This document shows, in pieces, positions 35,216 through 43,041 of a stretch of DNA of 62,670 bases (within the stretch, counting starts at the first letter, position 1; each line of letters starts with the position of its first letter). Source of the DNA: Paludibacteraceae bacterium (GTDB taxonomy: Bacteria; Bacteroidota; Bacteroidia; Bacteroidales; Paludibacteraceae); assembly GCA_017557345.1 (NCBI GenBank), contig JAFYZR010000053.1, positions 1 to 62,670 of the forward strand. The letters are read 5' to 3'. The position numbers were made by a program, and so were the translations under genes. The notes under the pieces were generated by a model. It had not been told where the DNA came from. It did no database searches and saw only the letters and a list, made by a program, of their open reading frames with translations.

Positions 35216-35554
35216 ATGAAACGAATAGCATTTATACTCCTCAGCATGGCTTTTGCGCTTGGCGCAATAGCTTCGGATGTCAAGATTGACAAGGAAAATT
35301 GCACCATCACCAAGGATGGCAAAACATACAACCTGTATGGCAAAGTGAAGATTGTGAATAACTTTGAAGATATCAAAGTCAAAATTGTCGATTGCTTTGA
35401 AGATGTGGATGTCAGAATTGTTGAGCACTTTGAGGATTCGTGCGGAAAGGTTAAAATCGTCGAGAACTTTGAGGATGTCAAGGTCAAGATTGTCGATTCG
35501 TTTGAAGATATTAGAGTTAAACTCGTCGAACATTTTGAAGGCGTTAAGAACTGA
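35216..35554 (+). CDS. Small exported protein with six 11-residue beta repeats
   Basis: A 112-residue protein with a signal peptide (cleavage near AIA, residue 19). After about 20 residues come six near-perfect 11-residue units of the pattern K-V-K-I-V-x-x-F-E-D-I (KVKIVNNFEDI, KVKIVDCFEDV and so on). The unit count is broken once by an insert, SCG. Alternating hydrophobic residues point to stacked beta strands, perhaps a small solenoid, in the periplasm or on the surface. Similar short-repeat proteins occur in Bacteroidetes, but no function is known to me. It lies two bases before dsbD. Confidence 0.75.
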   Translation: MKRIAFILLSMAFALGAIASDVKIDKENCTITKDGKTYNLYGKVKIVNNFEDIKVKIVDCFEDVDVRIVEHFEDSCGKVKIVENFEDVKVKIVDSFEDIRVKLVEHFEGVKN

Positions 35555-35556
35555 AA

Positions 35557-37137
35557 ATGAGGCGATTATATAGCATATTGATCTTTGCCTATTGCTTTTT
35601 TCTCTTTGTTCCGTTACAGGCGCAAATCGTTCAGCCCGTCACATGGTCTGGCGAGCAAATAGGCGATAGTGTCAAACTGACGGCTGTCTTTGAAAAAGGA
35701 TGGCACATGACACTCATCTCCATCGGAGATGAAGAAATCGGAGAGGAAATCTTCGAGAGTCCTTATGTCCTGACTTTTGCTAAGTCAGAGGTTCCCGCTA
35801 TCCGCTTCAACGCTTGTGATGACAAGATGTGCACCGCCCCGGAAATATGGTCTTACAACGAAAGTGCTCCTTCTGCAAAGCGTTCTAACAGCGGACATGG
35901 TCTTCTCATGATTTTCCTTTTAGGCCTTTTAGGAGGACTATTAGCCATCTTCACACCTTGTGTCTGGCCCATCATTCCGATGACGGTCAGTTTCTTCTTG
36001 AAACGCACGGATAAAGGCGCACAAAATGCCATTTTATATGGTCTGAGTATCATCGTTTTGTATGTCGGATTAGGACTGTTAGTCACGCTTATCTTCGGCG
36101 CGTCTGCACTTAATGAACTCAGTACTAACGCAATAGTCAATATCTTCTTCTTCCTTTTGTTGGTTGTCTTTGCGCTCTCTTTCTTCGGACTCTTCGAGAT
36201 AACCTTGCCTGACTCTTGGTCTACAGCTCTCGATAACAAAGCCCGTTCTACAGGAGGATTCCTGAGTATCTTACTCATGGCATTTACGTTAGTTATTGTC
36301 TCTTTCTCTTGTACTGGACCAATTATCGGCACTTTGCTCGTAGAAGCCGCTGGACATAGTCTCTTAGCGCCTGCCATTGGTATGTTAGGCTTTGCTATCG
36401 CCCTTGCTTTACCGTTCTCTTTGTTTGCTTTATTTCCGCAATGGCTCAAGCAGGCACCTAAATCAGGCGACTGGATGACTTCTTTCAAAGTGGTATTGGC
36501 TTTCCTTGAACTGGCACTTTCCCTTAAATTCCTTAGTGTTGCTGATCTTGCTTACGGATGGGGAATCCTGCCTCGCTGGCTCTTTATCGCAATTTGGATA
36601 GCTTGCTTTGCAGGTATTGCTATCTATCTCTTATGGAATATCCGTAACGTAGGCATGGTGCGCAAAATTATTCGTATAGTCATTATACTTCCTTCTTTTG
36701 CTTTTGCAGCCTATCTCGTTCCTGGCCTTTGGGGCGCACCGGTCAAAGCCATTAGTGCTTTTGCGCCTCCTCTGGAGATTGAAGGACGCAAAGTGTTCCA
36801 TGATTTCGAAGAAGGTATGGCTTATGCACGCCAGACAGGCAAGCCGATTGTAATTGATTTTACCGGTTATGGCTGCGTGAACTGCCGTAAGATGGAAGCC
36901 TTTGTGCTTGCTAACGATAGTGTCAAGGCTCGCCTTGAAAACTATGTTTTCATCGAATTATACGTTGATGACAAACGAGATGGCATAGGCGATAAAAATA
37001 GTGCTATCCAGCGTGAACAATTCGGTTCTAACGCACAGCCTTTCTTTGTGCAAATGGATGCGTATGGTCAACAGATTGCCGATCCAATGGCATTTACTAC
37101 CGACCCGTTAGAATTTATCAACTGGCTAAAATACTAA
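35557..37137 (+). CDS. Thiol:disulfide interchange protein DsbD-like
   Basis: A 526-residue membrane protein that passes electrons from cytoplasmic thioredoxin to periplasmic thiols. Order: signal peptide; N-terminal periplasmic domain with CDDKMC (about residues 89-94); eight-helix transmembrane domain with redox cysteines in FTPCVWPIIP and SCTGPIIG; and a C-terminal thioredoxin-like domain with CVNC (about 446-449). All six cysteines are present. It starts two bases after the small repeat protein. Confidence 0.93.
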   Translation: MRRLYSILIFAYCFFLFVPLQAQIVQPVTWSGEQIGDSVKLTAVFEKGWHMTLISIGDEEIGEEIFESPYVLTFAKSEVPAIRFNACDDKMCTAPEIWSYNESAPSAKRSNSGHGLLMIFLLGLLGGLLAIFTPCVWPIIPMTVSFFLKRTDKGAQNAILYGLSIIVLYVGLGLLVTLIFGASALNELSTNAIVNIFFFLLLVVFALSFFGLFEITLPDSWSTALDNKARSTGGFLSILLMAFTLVIVSFSCTGPIIGTLLVEAAGHSLLAPAIGMLGFAIALALPFSLFALFPQWLKQAPKSGDWMTSFKVVLAFLELALSLKFLSVADLAYGWGILPRWLFIAIWIACFAGIAIYLLWNIRNVGMVRKIIRIVIILPSFAFAAYLVPGLWGAPVKAISAFAPPLEIEGRKVFHDFEEGMAYARQTGKPIVIDFTGYGCVNCRKMEAFVLANDSVKARLENYVFIELYVDDKRDGIGDKNSAIQREQFGSNAQPFFVQMDAYGQQIADPMAFTTDPLEFINWLKY

Positions 37138-37142
37138 GAAAT

Positions 37143-37206
37143 ATGATAAATCATAAATCACCACGGCTCTGCCGATCGACAGAAACCACAAATCACAAAT
37201 CTTATG
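37143..37206. repeat. 7-8 bp tandem repeats, split by an insert, at the start of rlmB
   Basis: Units ATAAATC, ATAAATC, then a 24-base insert, then ACAAATC, ACAAATC. They lie just after the dsbD stop and form either the 5' leader or the first 20 codons of the next gene. Confidence 0.8.
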
Positions 37207-37955
37207 ACACCAAGCGTCCACCGGAGAAAGAGATGATCTTCGGCATTCGGGCTGTGATGGAAGCTGTAGATGCTGGCAAAGTGCTGGACAAAGTGCTCAT
37301 TCGTCGGGATATGTCTTCGGCTATCGGTCGGGAATTGCTCGTTAAGTTAGAAGGAACCAATACACCGGTACAGAAAGTGCCGGTAGAGAAACTCAACCAG
37401 TTTACGGACAAGAACCACCAAGGAGTTATTGCTTTCTTAAGTCCGATAGAGTTCACTCCGCTGGAATCGCTTGTACAAAACCTGTACGATGAAGGCAAAG
37501 TGCCTTTGCTCATGATGTTGGATGGCGTGACAGACGTTCGCAATTTCGGAGCCATCGCTCGTACATGCGCTTGCGCAGGCGTTCATGCGTTGATAATAGG
37601 TGCACGAGGTAGCGTAGCCATTAACGGAGATGCGGTAAAAGCATCTGCAGGAGCTTTGCACACACTTCCTATCTGCAAGGTAGAGAATATGCAAAATGCC
37701 TTGCGTTATCTCCAAGAGAGTGGTTTGCGCATCGTGGCGGCTACAGAACATACAGACCGGAATTATACGGAAGTTGATATGACCGTACCAACCTGTATCG
37801 TTATGGGATCGGAGGAAAAAGGTATCTACGAGGAGAACCTTAAACTCTGTACCGATCAAGTGCGGCTTCCTATGACGGGTGTCATTGAGTCACTTAATGT
37901 CTCTGTAGCGGCTGGAGTATTTATCTACGAAGCTGTTAGACAGAGAAACCTCTAA
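37143..37955 (+). CDS. rlmB: TrmH-family 23S rRNA 2'-O-ribose methyltransferase (RlmB type)
   Basis: A SpoU/TrmH methyltransferase that uses SAM to methylate a ribose in 23S rRNA (G2251 in E. coli). It has an N-terminal substrate-binding domain (EMIFGIRAVMEA) and a SPOUT knot with DVRNFGAIARTCACAG, IVMGSEEKGI and IESLNVSVAAGVFIYE. The start is uncertain. ATG 37143 gives an odd N-terminus made of tandem repeats; ATG 37233 (MIFGIRAV) has GGAG seven bases upstream and matches where the domain begins. I give the longer form as the outer bound. Confidence 0.88.
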   Translation: MINHKSPRLCRSTETTNHKSYDTKRPPEKEMIFGIRAVMEAVDAGKVLDKVLIRRDMSSAIGRELLVKLEGTNTPVQKVPVEKLNQFTDKNHQGVIAFLSPIEFTPLESLVQNLYDEGKVPLLMMLDGVTDVRNFGAIARTCACAGVHALIIGARGSVAINGDAVKASAGALHTLPICKVENMQNALRYLQESGLRIVAATEHTDRNYTEVDMTVPTCIVMGSEEKGIYEENLKLCTDQVRLPMTGVIESLNVSVAAGVFIYEAVRQRNL

Positions 37956-37983
37956 TTGCTAATTCACTAATCGCTAATCGAAA
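37952..37983. repeat. 7-8 bp tandem repeat between rlmB and pseudouridine synthase
   Basis: Units CTAATTG, CTAATTCA, CTAATCG and CTAATCG start on the rlmB stop codon and end six bases before the next ATG. Same words at 38666-38706. Confidence 0.85.
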
Positions 37984-37989
37984 AACGAC

Positions 37990-38670
37990 ATGGTCGTTTT
38001 ATACGAAGATAACCATATAATAGCCGTCAATAAGACCTGTAACGAGATCGTGCAGGGCGATAAAACCGGCGATACGCCGCTTTCTGAGTTGGTAAAGGCT
38101 TACATCAAGGAGAAATACAACAAACCTGGCGAAGTCTTCTTGGGAGTAACGCATCGTTTAGACCGCCCGACGAGTGGAGTAGTGCTCTTTGCACGTACAT
38201 CCAAAGCCCTCACGCGTCTGAATGAGATGTTCAAGAGCCATGAACAGATAAAGAAAACGTACTGGGCAATTGTTCAAGGCGCACCTAAACAACCTGAGGC
38301 ACGGTTGGAAAACTATCTGATCCGTAACGAGGCACAGAATAAATCATATATAGCCAAACCAGGCACCAAAGATGCCAAACAAGCTGTATTGACTTACCGC
38401 ACGCTGGCAAAAGGCGAACATTATACGCTTTTGGAAGTAAATCTAGAGACCGGGCGGCATCATCAGATCCGTTGCCAATTAGAGGCCATCGGTTGTCCTG
38501 TGAAAGGTGACTTGAAGTATGGCGCAAAGCGCTCTAATCCTGATGGCGGCATTTGTCTGCATGCACGGCAAATAGAATTTATCCACCCCGTAAGTAAACA
38601 ACCTATATGCATCACCGCTCCTATTCCCGAAGATTCTTTGTGGCAGCAATTAGCCTCATCTGTTCGCTAA
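37990..38670 (+). CDS. RluA-family RNA pseudouridine synthase
   Basis: A 226-residue synthase that isomerises uridine to pseudouridine in rRNA or tRNA. The catalytic motif is HRLDRPTSG (Asp about residue 58). LLEVNLETGRHHQIR and the final GICLHARQIEF complete the fold. It lacks the N-terminal S4 RNA-binding domain of RluC and RluD, like the short RluA/TruC forms. It overlaps the pectate lyase gene by 64 bases. Confidence 0.92.
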   Translation: MVVLYEDNHIIAVNKTCNEIVQGDKTGDTPLSELVKAYIKEKYNKPGEVFLGVTHRLDRPTSGVVLFARTSKALTRLNEMFKSHEQIKKTYWAIVQGAPKQPEARLENYLIRNEAQNKSYIAKPGTKDAKQAVLTYRTLAKGEHYTLLEVNLETGRHHQIRCQLEAIGCPVKGDLKYGAKRSNPDGGICLHARQIEFIHPVSKQPICITAPIPEDSLWQQLASSVR

Positions 38671-40289
38671 TCTCTAACTCCCTAATCGCTAATTCCCTCA
38701 TCGCTTTCCCTGGGGCTGAGGGATTTGGTAAGTATGCCTCCGGAGGTCGCGGAGGTCAGGTGGTGTATGTCACGACATTGGCTGACGATGCAGAAGGAGC
38801 AACGACGGGTTCATTACGATGGGCTCTGAAGCAATATGAAGGAGAACCGCTGACGGTATGTTTTGCCGTTTCGGGTGAGATACGGCTGGTCAAGGACTTG
38901 CGTATCAACCGTAAGAACTACACTATCGCAGGGCAAACCGCGCCGGGTGTAGGTATTGTCATCACGCATAATAAGGTCAACTGTGGTGGCTCAGAGAATT
39001 TCATCATTCGTAACATTCGTTTTCGTATCGGGCGAAATGACGTGAACGGTAACCTTATCACGCAAAATGCTTTCGGCGCGGAAAACTGCACCAATTATAT
39101 CATCGACCATTGTGAGTTTGGCTGGTCTACAGAGGAGAATATGAATACTTACGACAGCCATTTTATCACCGTGCAGTATTGTATCGTGCATGAAGGACTT
39201 AATAATTCCGGTCACCCCAAAGGTGCTCGTGGATACGGCTGTCAATGGGGTGGTTCACCCGCTACGTATCACCATAACTTGTTGATTAACAACAATAAAC
39301 GTTCCTGCCGCTTCAATGGGGCACAAAGCAACGATTGGGTGGTTTACCTCGATTATATCAATAATGTCAACTATAATTTCGAAGGTGGTAGTAATGGTTG
39401 TTACGGAGGAGAAAACACGGCTAAACTGGCGGAAGGTGAGTATAATGGTCTGAATTCCGCGCATGAGTGCAATTTTATCAATAATTACTATAAGGTTGGT
39501 CCAAATACAACCAATAAGAAGTACTTCGTTTCTGTAGAGAAAGCCCGTTCGGGTGCTACCAGTTGGGGACCAAGTCAATGGTATATTAATGGTAATGTGT
39601 TCGACGGCGTTCCTTCTGCTACTGAGGATAACTGGTCTGCGGTAGTTGGTAAATCGCCTTATGATAATGTTGACACGCTCCGCGTGGATACCCTTATTCG
39701 TCCCAAAACACCTTGGTGGCGATGGACAGAAGACTCTATTTACGGTCAGTATGACTTCGATGAACTGGCTTATGCCGCGAGTTCTTTCCAAACGGCAGAA
39801 GCGGCTTATCAGACGGTATTGGATACTGCCGGTTGTTTCCCGCGTGATCATGTGTCGAAACGTTTAGTGGCAGATACCAAAGCCGGCACCCACACATACG
39901 TAGGTTCCAAAACAGGCAAAAAAGGTATAATAGATACCGAAGAAGATGCAGAAGGTTTCTTTAATTATGTGGAAGTGGCGGCATTTGCAGATTTCGATTC
40001 CGATGGAATGCCGGATTTCTGGGAGGCGGCTAACGGCACAGACCCAATAAATCCGGATAATAACGCACTGCACGAGAGCGGCTATACAATGCTGGAGATG
40101 TATCTTGCCTATGCGATGACACATAAAGAACCGATGGATGATGGATATCAAGAGCAACAAGCTCTTGAAGAGGTGATAGATGAGCGGTTAGAAGTTAGAG
40201 AAAAAATACTCCGCGAGGGACAATTATTCATCCGCCGCGGAGAGAAAATATATACCGTTACTGGACAACTTTACCAGTCTAAACAATAA
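38607..40289 (+). CDS. Pectate lyase-like (PL1-type) secreted protein
   Basis: A 560-residue exported right-handed beta-helix protein, probably cleaving pectate by beta-elimination. The mature part begins FPGAEGFGKYASGGRGGQ, the typical opening of Bacteroidetes PL1 enzymes. It continues with TGSLRWAL, IAGQTAPG, IIRNIRFRIG and IIDHCEFGWSTEENM. A DSDGMPDFWE calcium-binding-like segment (about 450) and a C-terminal REGQLFIRRGEKIYTVTGQ strand block follow, the latter reminiscent of sorting tails. The signal peptide hydrophobic core is encoded by a tandem repeat (38666-38706). It overlaps the upstream synthase by 64 bases and convergent DUF2490 by 19. Confidence 0.88.
   Translation: MHHRSYSRRFFVAAISLICSLISNSLIANSLIAFPGAEGFGKYASGGRGGQVVYVTTLADDAEGATTGSLRWALKQYEGEPLTVCFAVSGEIRLVKDLRINRKNYTIAGQTAPGVGIVITHNKVNCGGSENFIIRNIRFRIGRNDVNGNLITQNAFGAENCTNYIIDHCEFGWSTEENMNTYDSHFITVQYCIVHEGLNNSGHPKGARGYGCQWGGSPATYHHNLLINNNKRSCRFNGAQSNDWVVYLDYINNVNYNFEGGSNGCYGGENTAKLAEGEYNGLNSAHECNFINNYYKVGPNTTNKKYFVSVEKARSGATSWGPSQWYINGNVFDGVPSATEDNWSAVVGKSPYDNVDTLRVDTLIRPKTPWWRWTEDSIYGQYDFDELAYAASSFQTAEAAYQTVLDTAGCFPRDHVSKRLVADTKAGTHTYVGSKTGKKGIIDTEEDAEGFFNYVEVAAFADFDSDGMPDFWEAANGTDPINPDNNALHESGYTMLEMYLAYAMTHKEPMDDGYQEQQALEEVIDERLEVREKILREGQLFIRRGEKIYTVTGQLYQSKQ
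38666..38706. repeat. 8-bp-type tandem repeat encoding a signal peptide
   Basis: Units GCTAATCT, CTAACTCC, CTAATCG, CTAATTCC, CTCATCG. They contain the stop codon of the upstream gene in one frame and encode SLISNSLIANSLIA in the other. Confidence 0.85.
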
Positions 40290-41077
40290 ACTACACCTAT
40301 TGCGTGCTGGAACAGCGTTTGTTCCTCTAACTGAATATACCCTTTGGCTTTGGTGATGTTGATATCTCGCTCATAGCCATAAGTAAAACGATAGTAGAAA
40401 TCAAGGCTGCTTAACCGGCTTAAACGCCATTTAACGCCTGCTTGGGTGCGGACATTAGTGATGAACTGATGTCCGTTTTTTTGTTGATACTCTGGGGCAT
40501 TAAGAGTGTTGATTAGTTCACACCAAATATAGGGTTTCACCGGTTGACCGGGAGGATAGATGTCGAGACCAATTTTCGAACGCAACTGCCAAGCGTACTG
40601 ACTTTTTTCCAGAGGATTAATACTATCCGTTCGGGCTTCCATCAATGTGCGTTCGCGAAGCGATATTTTGATGTATGGTGTGTGGTAACTGCCTGTTATT
40701 GAGGCAAATACACGATGACGTATCCATTCATCCGGGTCTGCCTTTTTTGCATCATCCCAGTCTTTGTGTGGCCCGTTAATCTTCAGCGTATAGCCTATGT
40801 CAAATCGCACATACTCAATAGGCGAGTAGCCTAAAGAAAGGGTAGAGAAGGAAGTTTTGAAAGCAGGACCATCAATTGAGTTATAGATATCGGAACGCAG
40901 GTCTTCATGAAAATGCAAACGCAAGCCGTTATTCCATTTCTTTCCTAACTCAAATCCAACGCGTATCTGTGCGCTATGCGTCGTCTCCTTTTCTTGAGAA
41001 CTGTATTCCCATGCCCAAAGAGAGCAAGGAATGAAGAGCAAAGACAATAGACATATTTGAAAAGTCTGCCTTCTCAT
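40271..41077 (-). CDS. DUF2490 family outer-membrane beta-barrel protein
   Basis: A 268-residue exported protein with signal peptide (cleavage near LWA, residue 22) and a chain of amphipathic strands ending in aromatic residues (HAIGVVYCLDW). This matches DUF2490, predicted to form a small outer-membrane barrel. It overlaps DUF4956 by four bases (ATGA) and follows the VTC-domain gene, a common neighbourhood. Function unknown. Confidence 0.85.
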   Translation of the reverse strand: MRRQTFQICLLSLLFIPCSLWAWEYSSQEKETTHSAQIRVGFELGKKWNNGLRLHFHEDLRSDIYNSIDGPAFKTSFSTLSLGYSPIEYVRFDIGYTLKINGPHKDWDDAKKADPDEWIRHRVFASITGSYHTPYIKISLRERTLMEARTDSINPLEKSQYAWQLRSKIGLDIYPPGQPVKPYIWCELINTLNAPEYQQKNGHQFITNVRTQAGVKWRLSRLSSLDFYYRFTYGYERDINITKAKGYIQLEEQTLFQHAIGVVYCLDW

Positions 41078-41820
41078 TTAAATTTTGTTATTTGGTCGAT
41101 AGAATTATGCACTTTGCCTTTCTCAAGCGGGTAGGTGATGTTGATATACGCTACATCGCGCAGAAAATCGATATGTCCTATTTCTACGTCAATAATCTTC
41201 AGACCTGTCCGTTCCTCCAAGTCTGCAATTAATTCTGCACGGCGTTCGGGTTTGATGTTCTCAATCTTCTCGTAGAGAATAATCTTTGTAGATTGACGTT
41301 TGCGTACTTGCCATGCCTCAAAAGCCCATGCAAGAAGAATGATGACAATATTGGCGAAAACGAGTAGATACCATGCTAATCCATCTGCTTTGAGGCTCAA
41401 AGAGTTGATGACAGAGACTGCGATGATGAGAAACATATAGTTCATCTCGCGCACGGGAACAGTCTCTGTGCGGTAACGGATCATCCCGAAAATAGCAAAT
41501 AGGCCAAGTACAAAACCCGTCTGGATATCTAATATCTGCATGAGCCACAATAAGACGAACATACCGCTGGAGAATAGCATGTATGTCACATAGTAGTTGC
41601 GGTTCTTGCTGAAACGATAGTATATGCAATATACTATTAGCCATGTTACCAGCAGGTTGAAAAGGAACATCAGCGGCATAGTGATGATATCTGCACTAAC
41701 GTGCATAAAGTCCGCAATCGAGTTCATCAGATAAGAGATACTGTTCTCAGCACCGAAGCGCTCTGCAATCGATGGGTCGTTCTCTAAAAACTCTAGAGTT
41801 GGGTTACTTAATTCCGGCAT
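41074..41820 (-). CDS. DUF4956 family membrane protein
   Basis: A 248-residue inner-membrane protein with four hydrophobic helices (about residues 45-165) and a cytoplasmic alpha/beta tail (KIENIKPERRAELIADLEER). A typical segment is GMIRYRTETVPVREMNYMF. DUF4956 proteins usually adjoin VTC-type polyphosphate polymerase domain proteins, as here, and may form a complex with them. It overlaps both neighbours. Confidence 0.88.
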   Translation of the reverse strand: MPELSNPTLEFLENDPSIAERFGAENSISYLMNSIADFMHVSADIITMPLMFLFNLLVTWLIVYCIYYRFSKNRNYYVTYMLFSSGMFVLLWLMQILDIQTGFVLGLFAIFGMIRYRTETVPVREMNYMFLIIAVSVINSLSLKADGLAWYLLVFANIVIILLAWAFEAWQVRKRQSTKIILYEKIENIKPERRAELIADLEERTGLKIIDVEIGHIDFLRDVAYINITYPLEKGKVHNSIDQITKFK

Positions 41821-42599
41821 AATTTCTCAATTTTACGTATTTTCTCTTTAAATCTATTTTTCTTTAGGTTCGGTGTGGTTAGCGCCGTTCCGATACAATA
41901 TTTGCTAATCTTAAAAGGACTGATTCGTAGATCCCTGAAAATGTCGGTTACTTGAACCTCATTTCCCGTTGCCGCTCTTCCGTCGCGCTTCAACTCAATG
42001 ACCACCAGTTCTGGAAACGTCTTCTCTTCGCCCGTTACCTCATTCTTCCATACCAAATCCATGTCAATGGTCAGGCGTTCTGTCTTGGCTTTATTGACTA
42101 GGGTGATACGATGAAATCGCGTGCTCAATCGCGGAGAGAGATCTTCCCAGTGGTAGCGGCTTTTCGCGGCAATAAAATCCTCCACATTCCAGTCTTCCCG
42201 TTTGGTATGACCTAACGTCTCGGCTTTGATATCAAAACCTGGTATCGCCATTCGTTTCTTTTTCGTCCGCCCTTTGTTATTCTTGCGTTTTATTTCCAGG
42301 AATGTCAAATCTGACTCCACATATTGCCGTATTCGAATCTTTTGTCGCACGAGTTGTCGGTCGTGATGACGAATATACATATCCAGCGTGTCGGTGTCGT
42401 AATAGAGCGTGTCGTAGGTCGCTATCCGTTTGCCGTCTATCTCTTGTGCGTAGTAATTTTTCTGTGTTGCTTTTAGGATAGTTGGAAGCATCGACATCGG
42501 CACCGCATACTTGGTATCAATGCGGTTCATCAGTTTCACACTTTCCATCTCGTCGAGCGAGATAGGAGCGAACTTACTTATCAGAGAAGATATATTCAA
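41808..42599 (-). CDS. VTC-domain (polyphosphate polymerase) protein
   Basis: A 263-residue cytoplasmic protein of the CYTH-like VTC family, whose fungal members make polyphosphate from ATP. Visible features are basic and acidic tunnel residues: MNRIDTKYAV, RQKIRIRQY, FLEIKRKNNKGRTKKKRM and VIELKRDGRA. Here it pairs with DUF4956 and lies near a Cthe_2159-like lipoprotein. A CotH kinase is often in such clusters but is not seen. Whether it makes polyphosphate or modifies proteins is not known. Confidence 0.88.
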   Translation of the reverse strand: MNISSLISKFAPISLDEMESVKLMNRIDTKYAVPMSMLPTILKATQKNYYAQEIDGKRIATYDTLYYDTDTLDMYIRHHDRQLVRQKIRIRQYVESDLTFLEIKRKNNKGRTKKKRMAIPGFDIKAETLGHTKREDWNVEDFIAAKSRYHWEDLSPRLSTRFHRITLVNKAKTERLTIDMDLVWKNEVTGEEKTFPELVVIELKRDGRAATGNEVQVTDIFRDLRISPFKISKYCIGTALTTPNLKKNRFKEKIRKIEKLCRN

Positions 42600-43011
42600 A
42601 TACCTTTATCGAATAAAGTTTGCCATTAGGCAAATAGTTGTATTGCTTGGCTTTTGTGCCGTTTGGATTCCATTCGTATTTACGGATACGGACTACGCGG
42701 TTACGGTCGTTATATTCCACTTCTTCTATCACTTTTCCGGTCTTGTCGTCATAAGTGGACGTGATACGTTTGCGCTGGCCATAACTGGCATACTCAATCT
42801 CTTCGATGCATCGTCCCTGACTGTCATAAACCTTCACATGGTCCAACCAGCGGGCTTTGGTCTTAGAGTCCGTGTTCCATTCTTTAACCGTCAGGTTTTT
42901 GCGTTTCTCGCGTTTAGCGAGTTGCTCCGGGGTTAAAAGACTTTGTGCCATCATCCCGCATGGAACAAAGAATAAAGCCAGAAGACAAAATACTTTCAAA
43001 TATCGTTTCAT
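42574..43011 (-). CDS. Small exported protein with YwqK/RHS-like strand repeats
   Basis: A 145-residue exported protein with a signal peptide (cleavage near MMA, residue 22). The mature part has three to four strand pairs of the type KVYDSQGRCIEEIEY, STYDDKTGKVIEEVEY and YEWNPNGTKAKQYNYLPNG. These resemble short MORN/YwqK-like repeats. Start 43011 is chosen at the signal peptide; an in-frame ATG lies nine codons earlier. It overlaps the VTC gene by 26 bases. Function unknown. Confidence 0.75.
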   Translation of the reverse strand: MKRYLKVFCLLALFFVPCGMMAQSLLTPEQLAKREKRKNLTVKEWNTDSKTKARWLDHVKVYDSQGRCIEEIEYASYGQRKRITSTYDDKTGKVIEEVEYNDRNRVVRIRKYEWNPNGTKAKQYNYLPNGKLYSIKVFEYIFSDK

Positions 43012-43041
43012 ATCATTAATGTTTTTTACACCATACACCTC

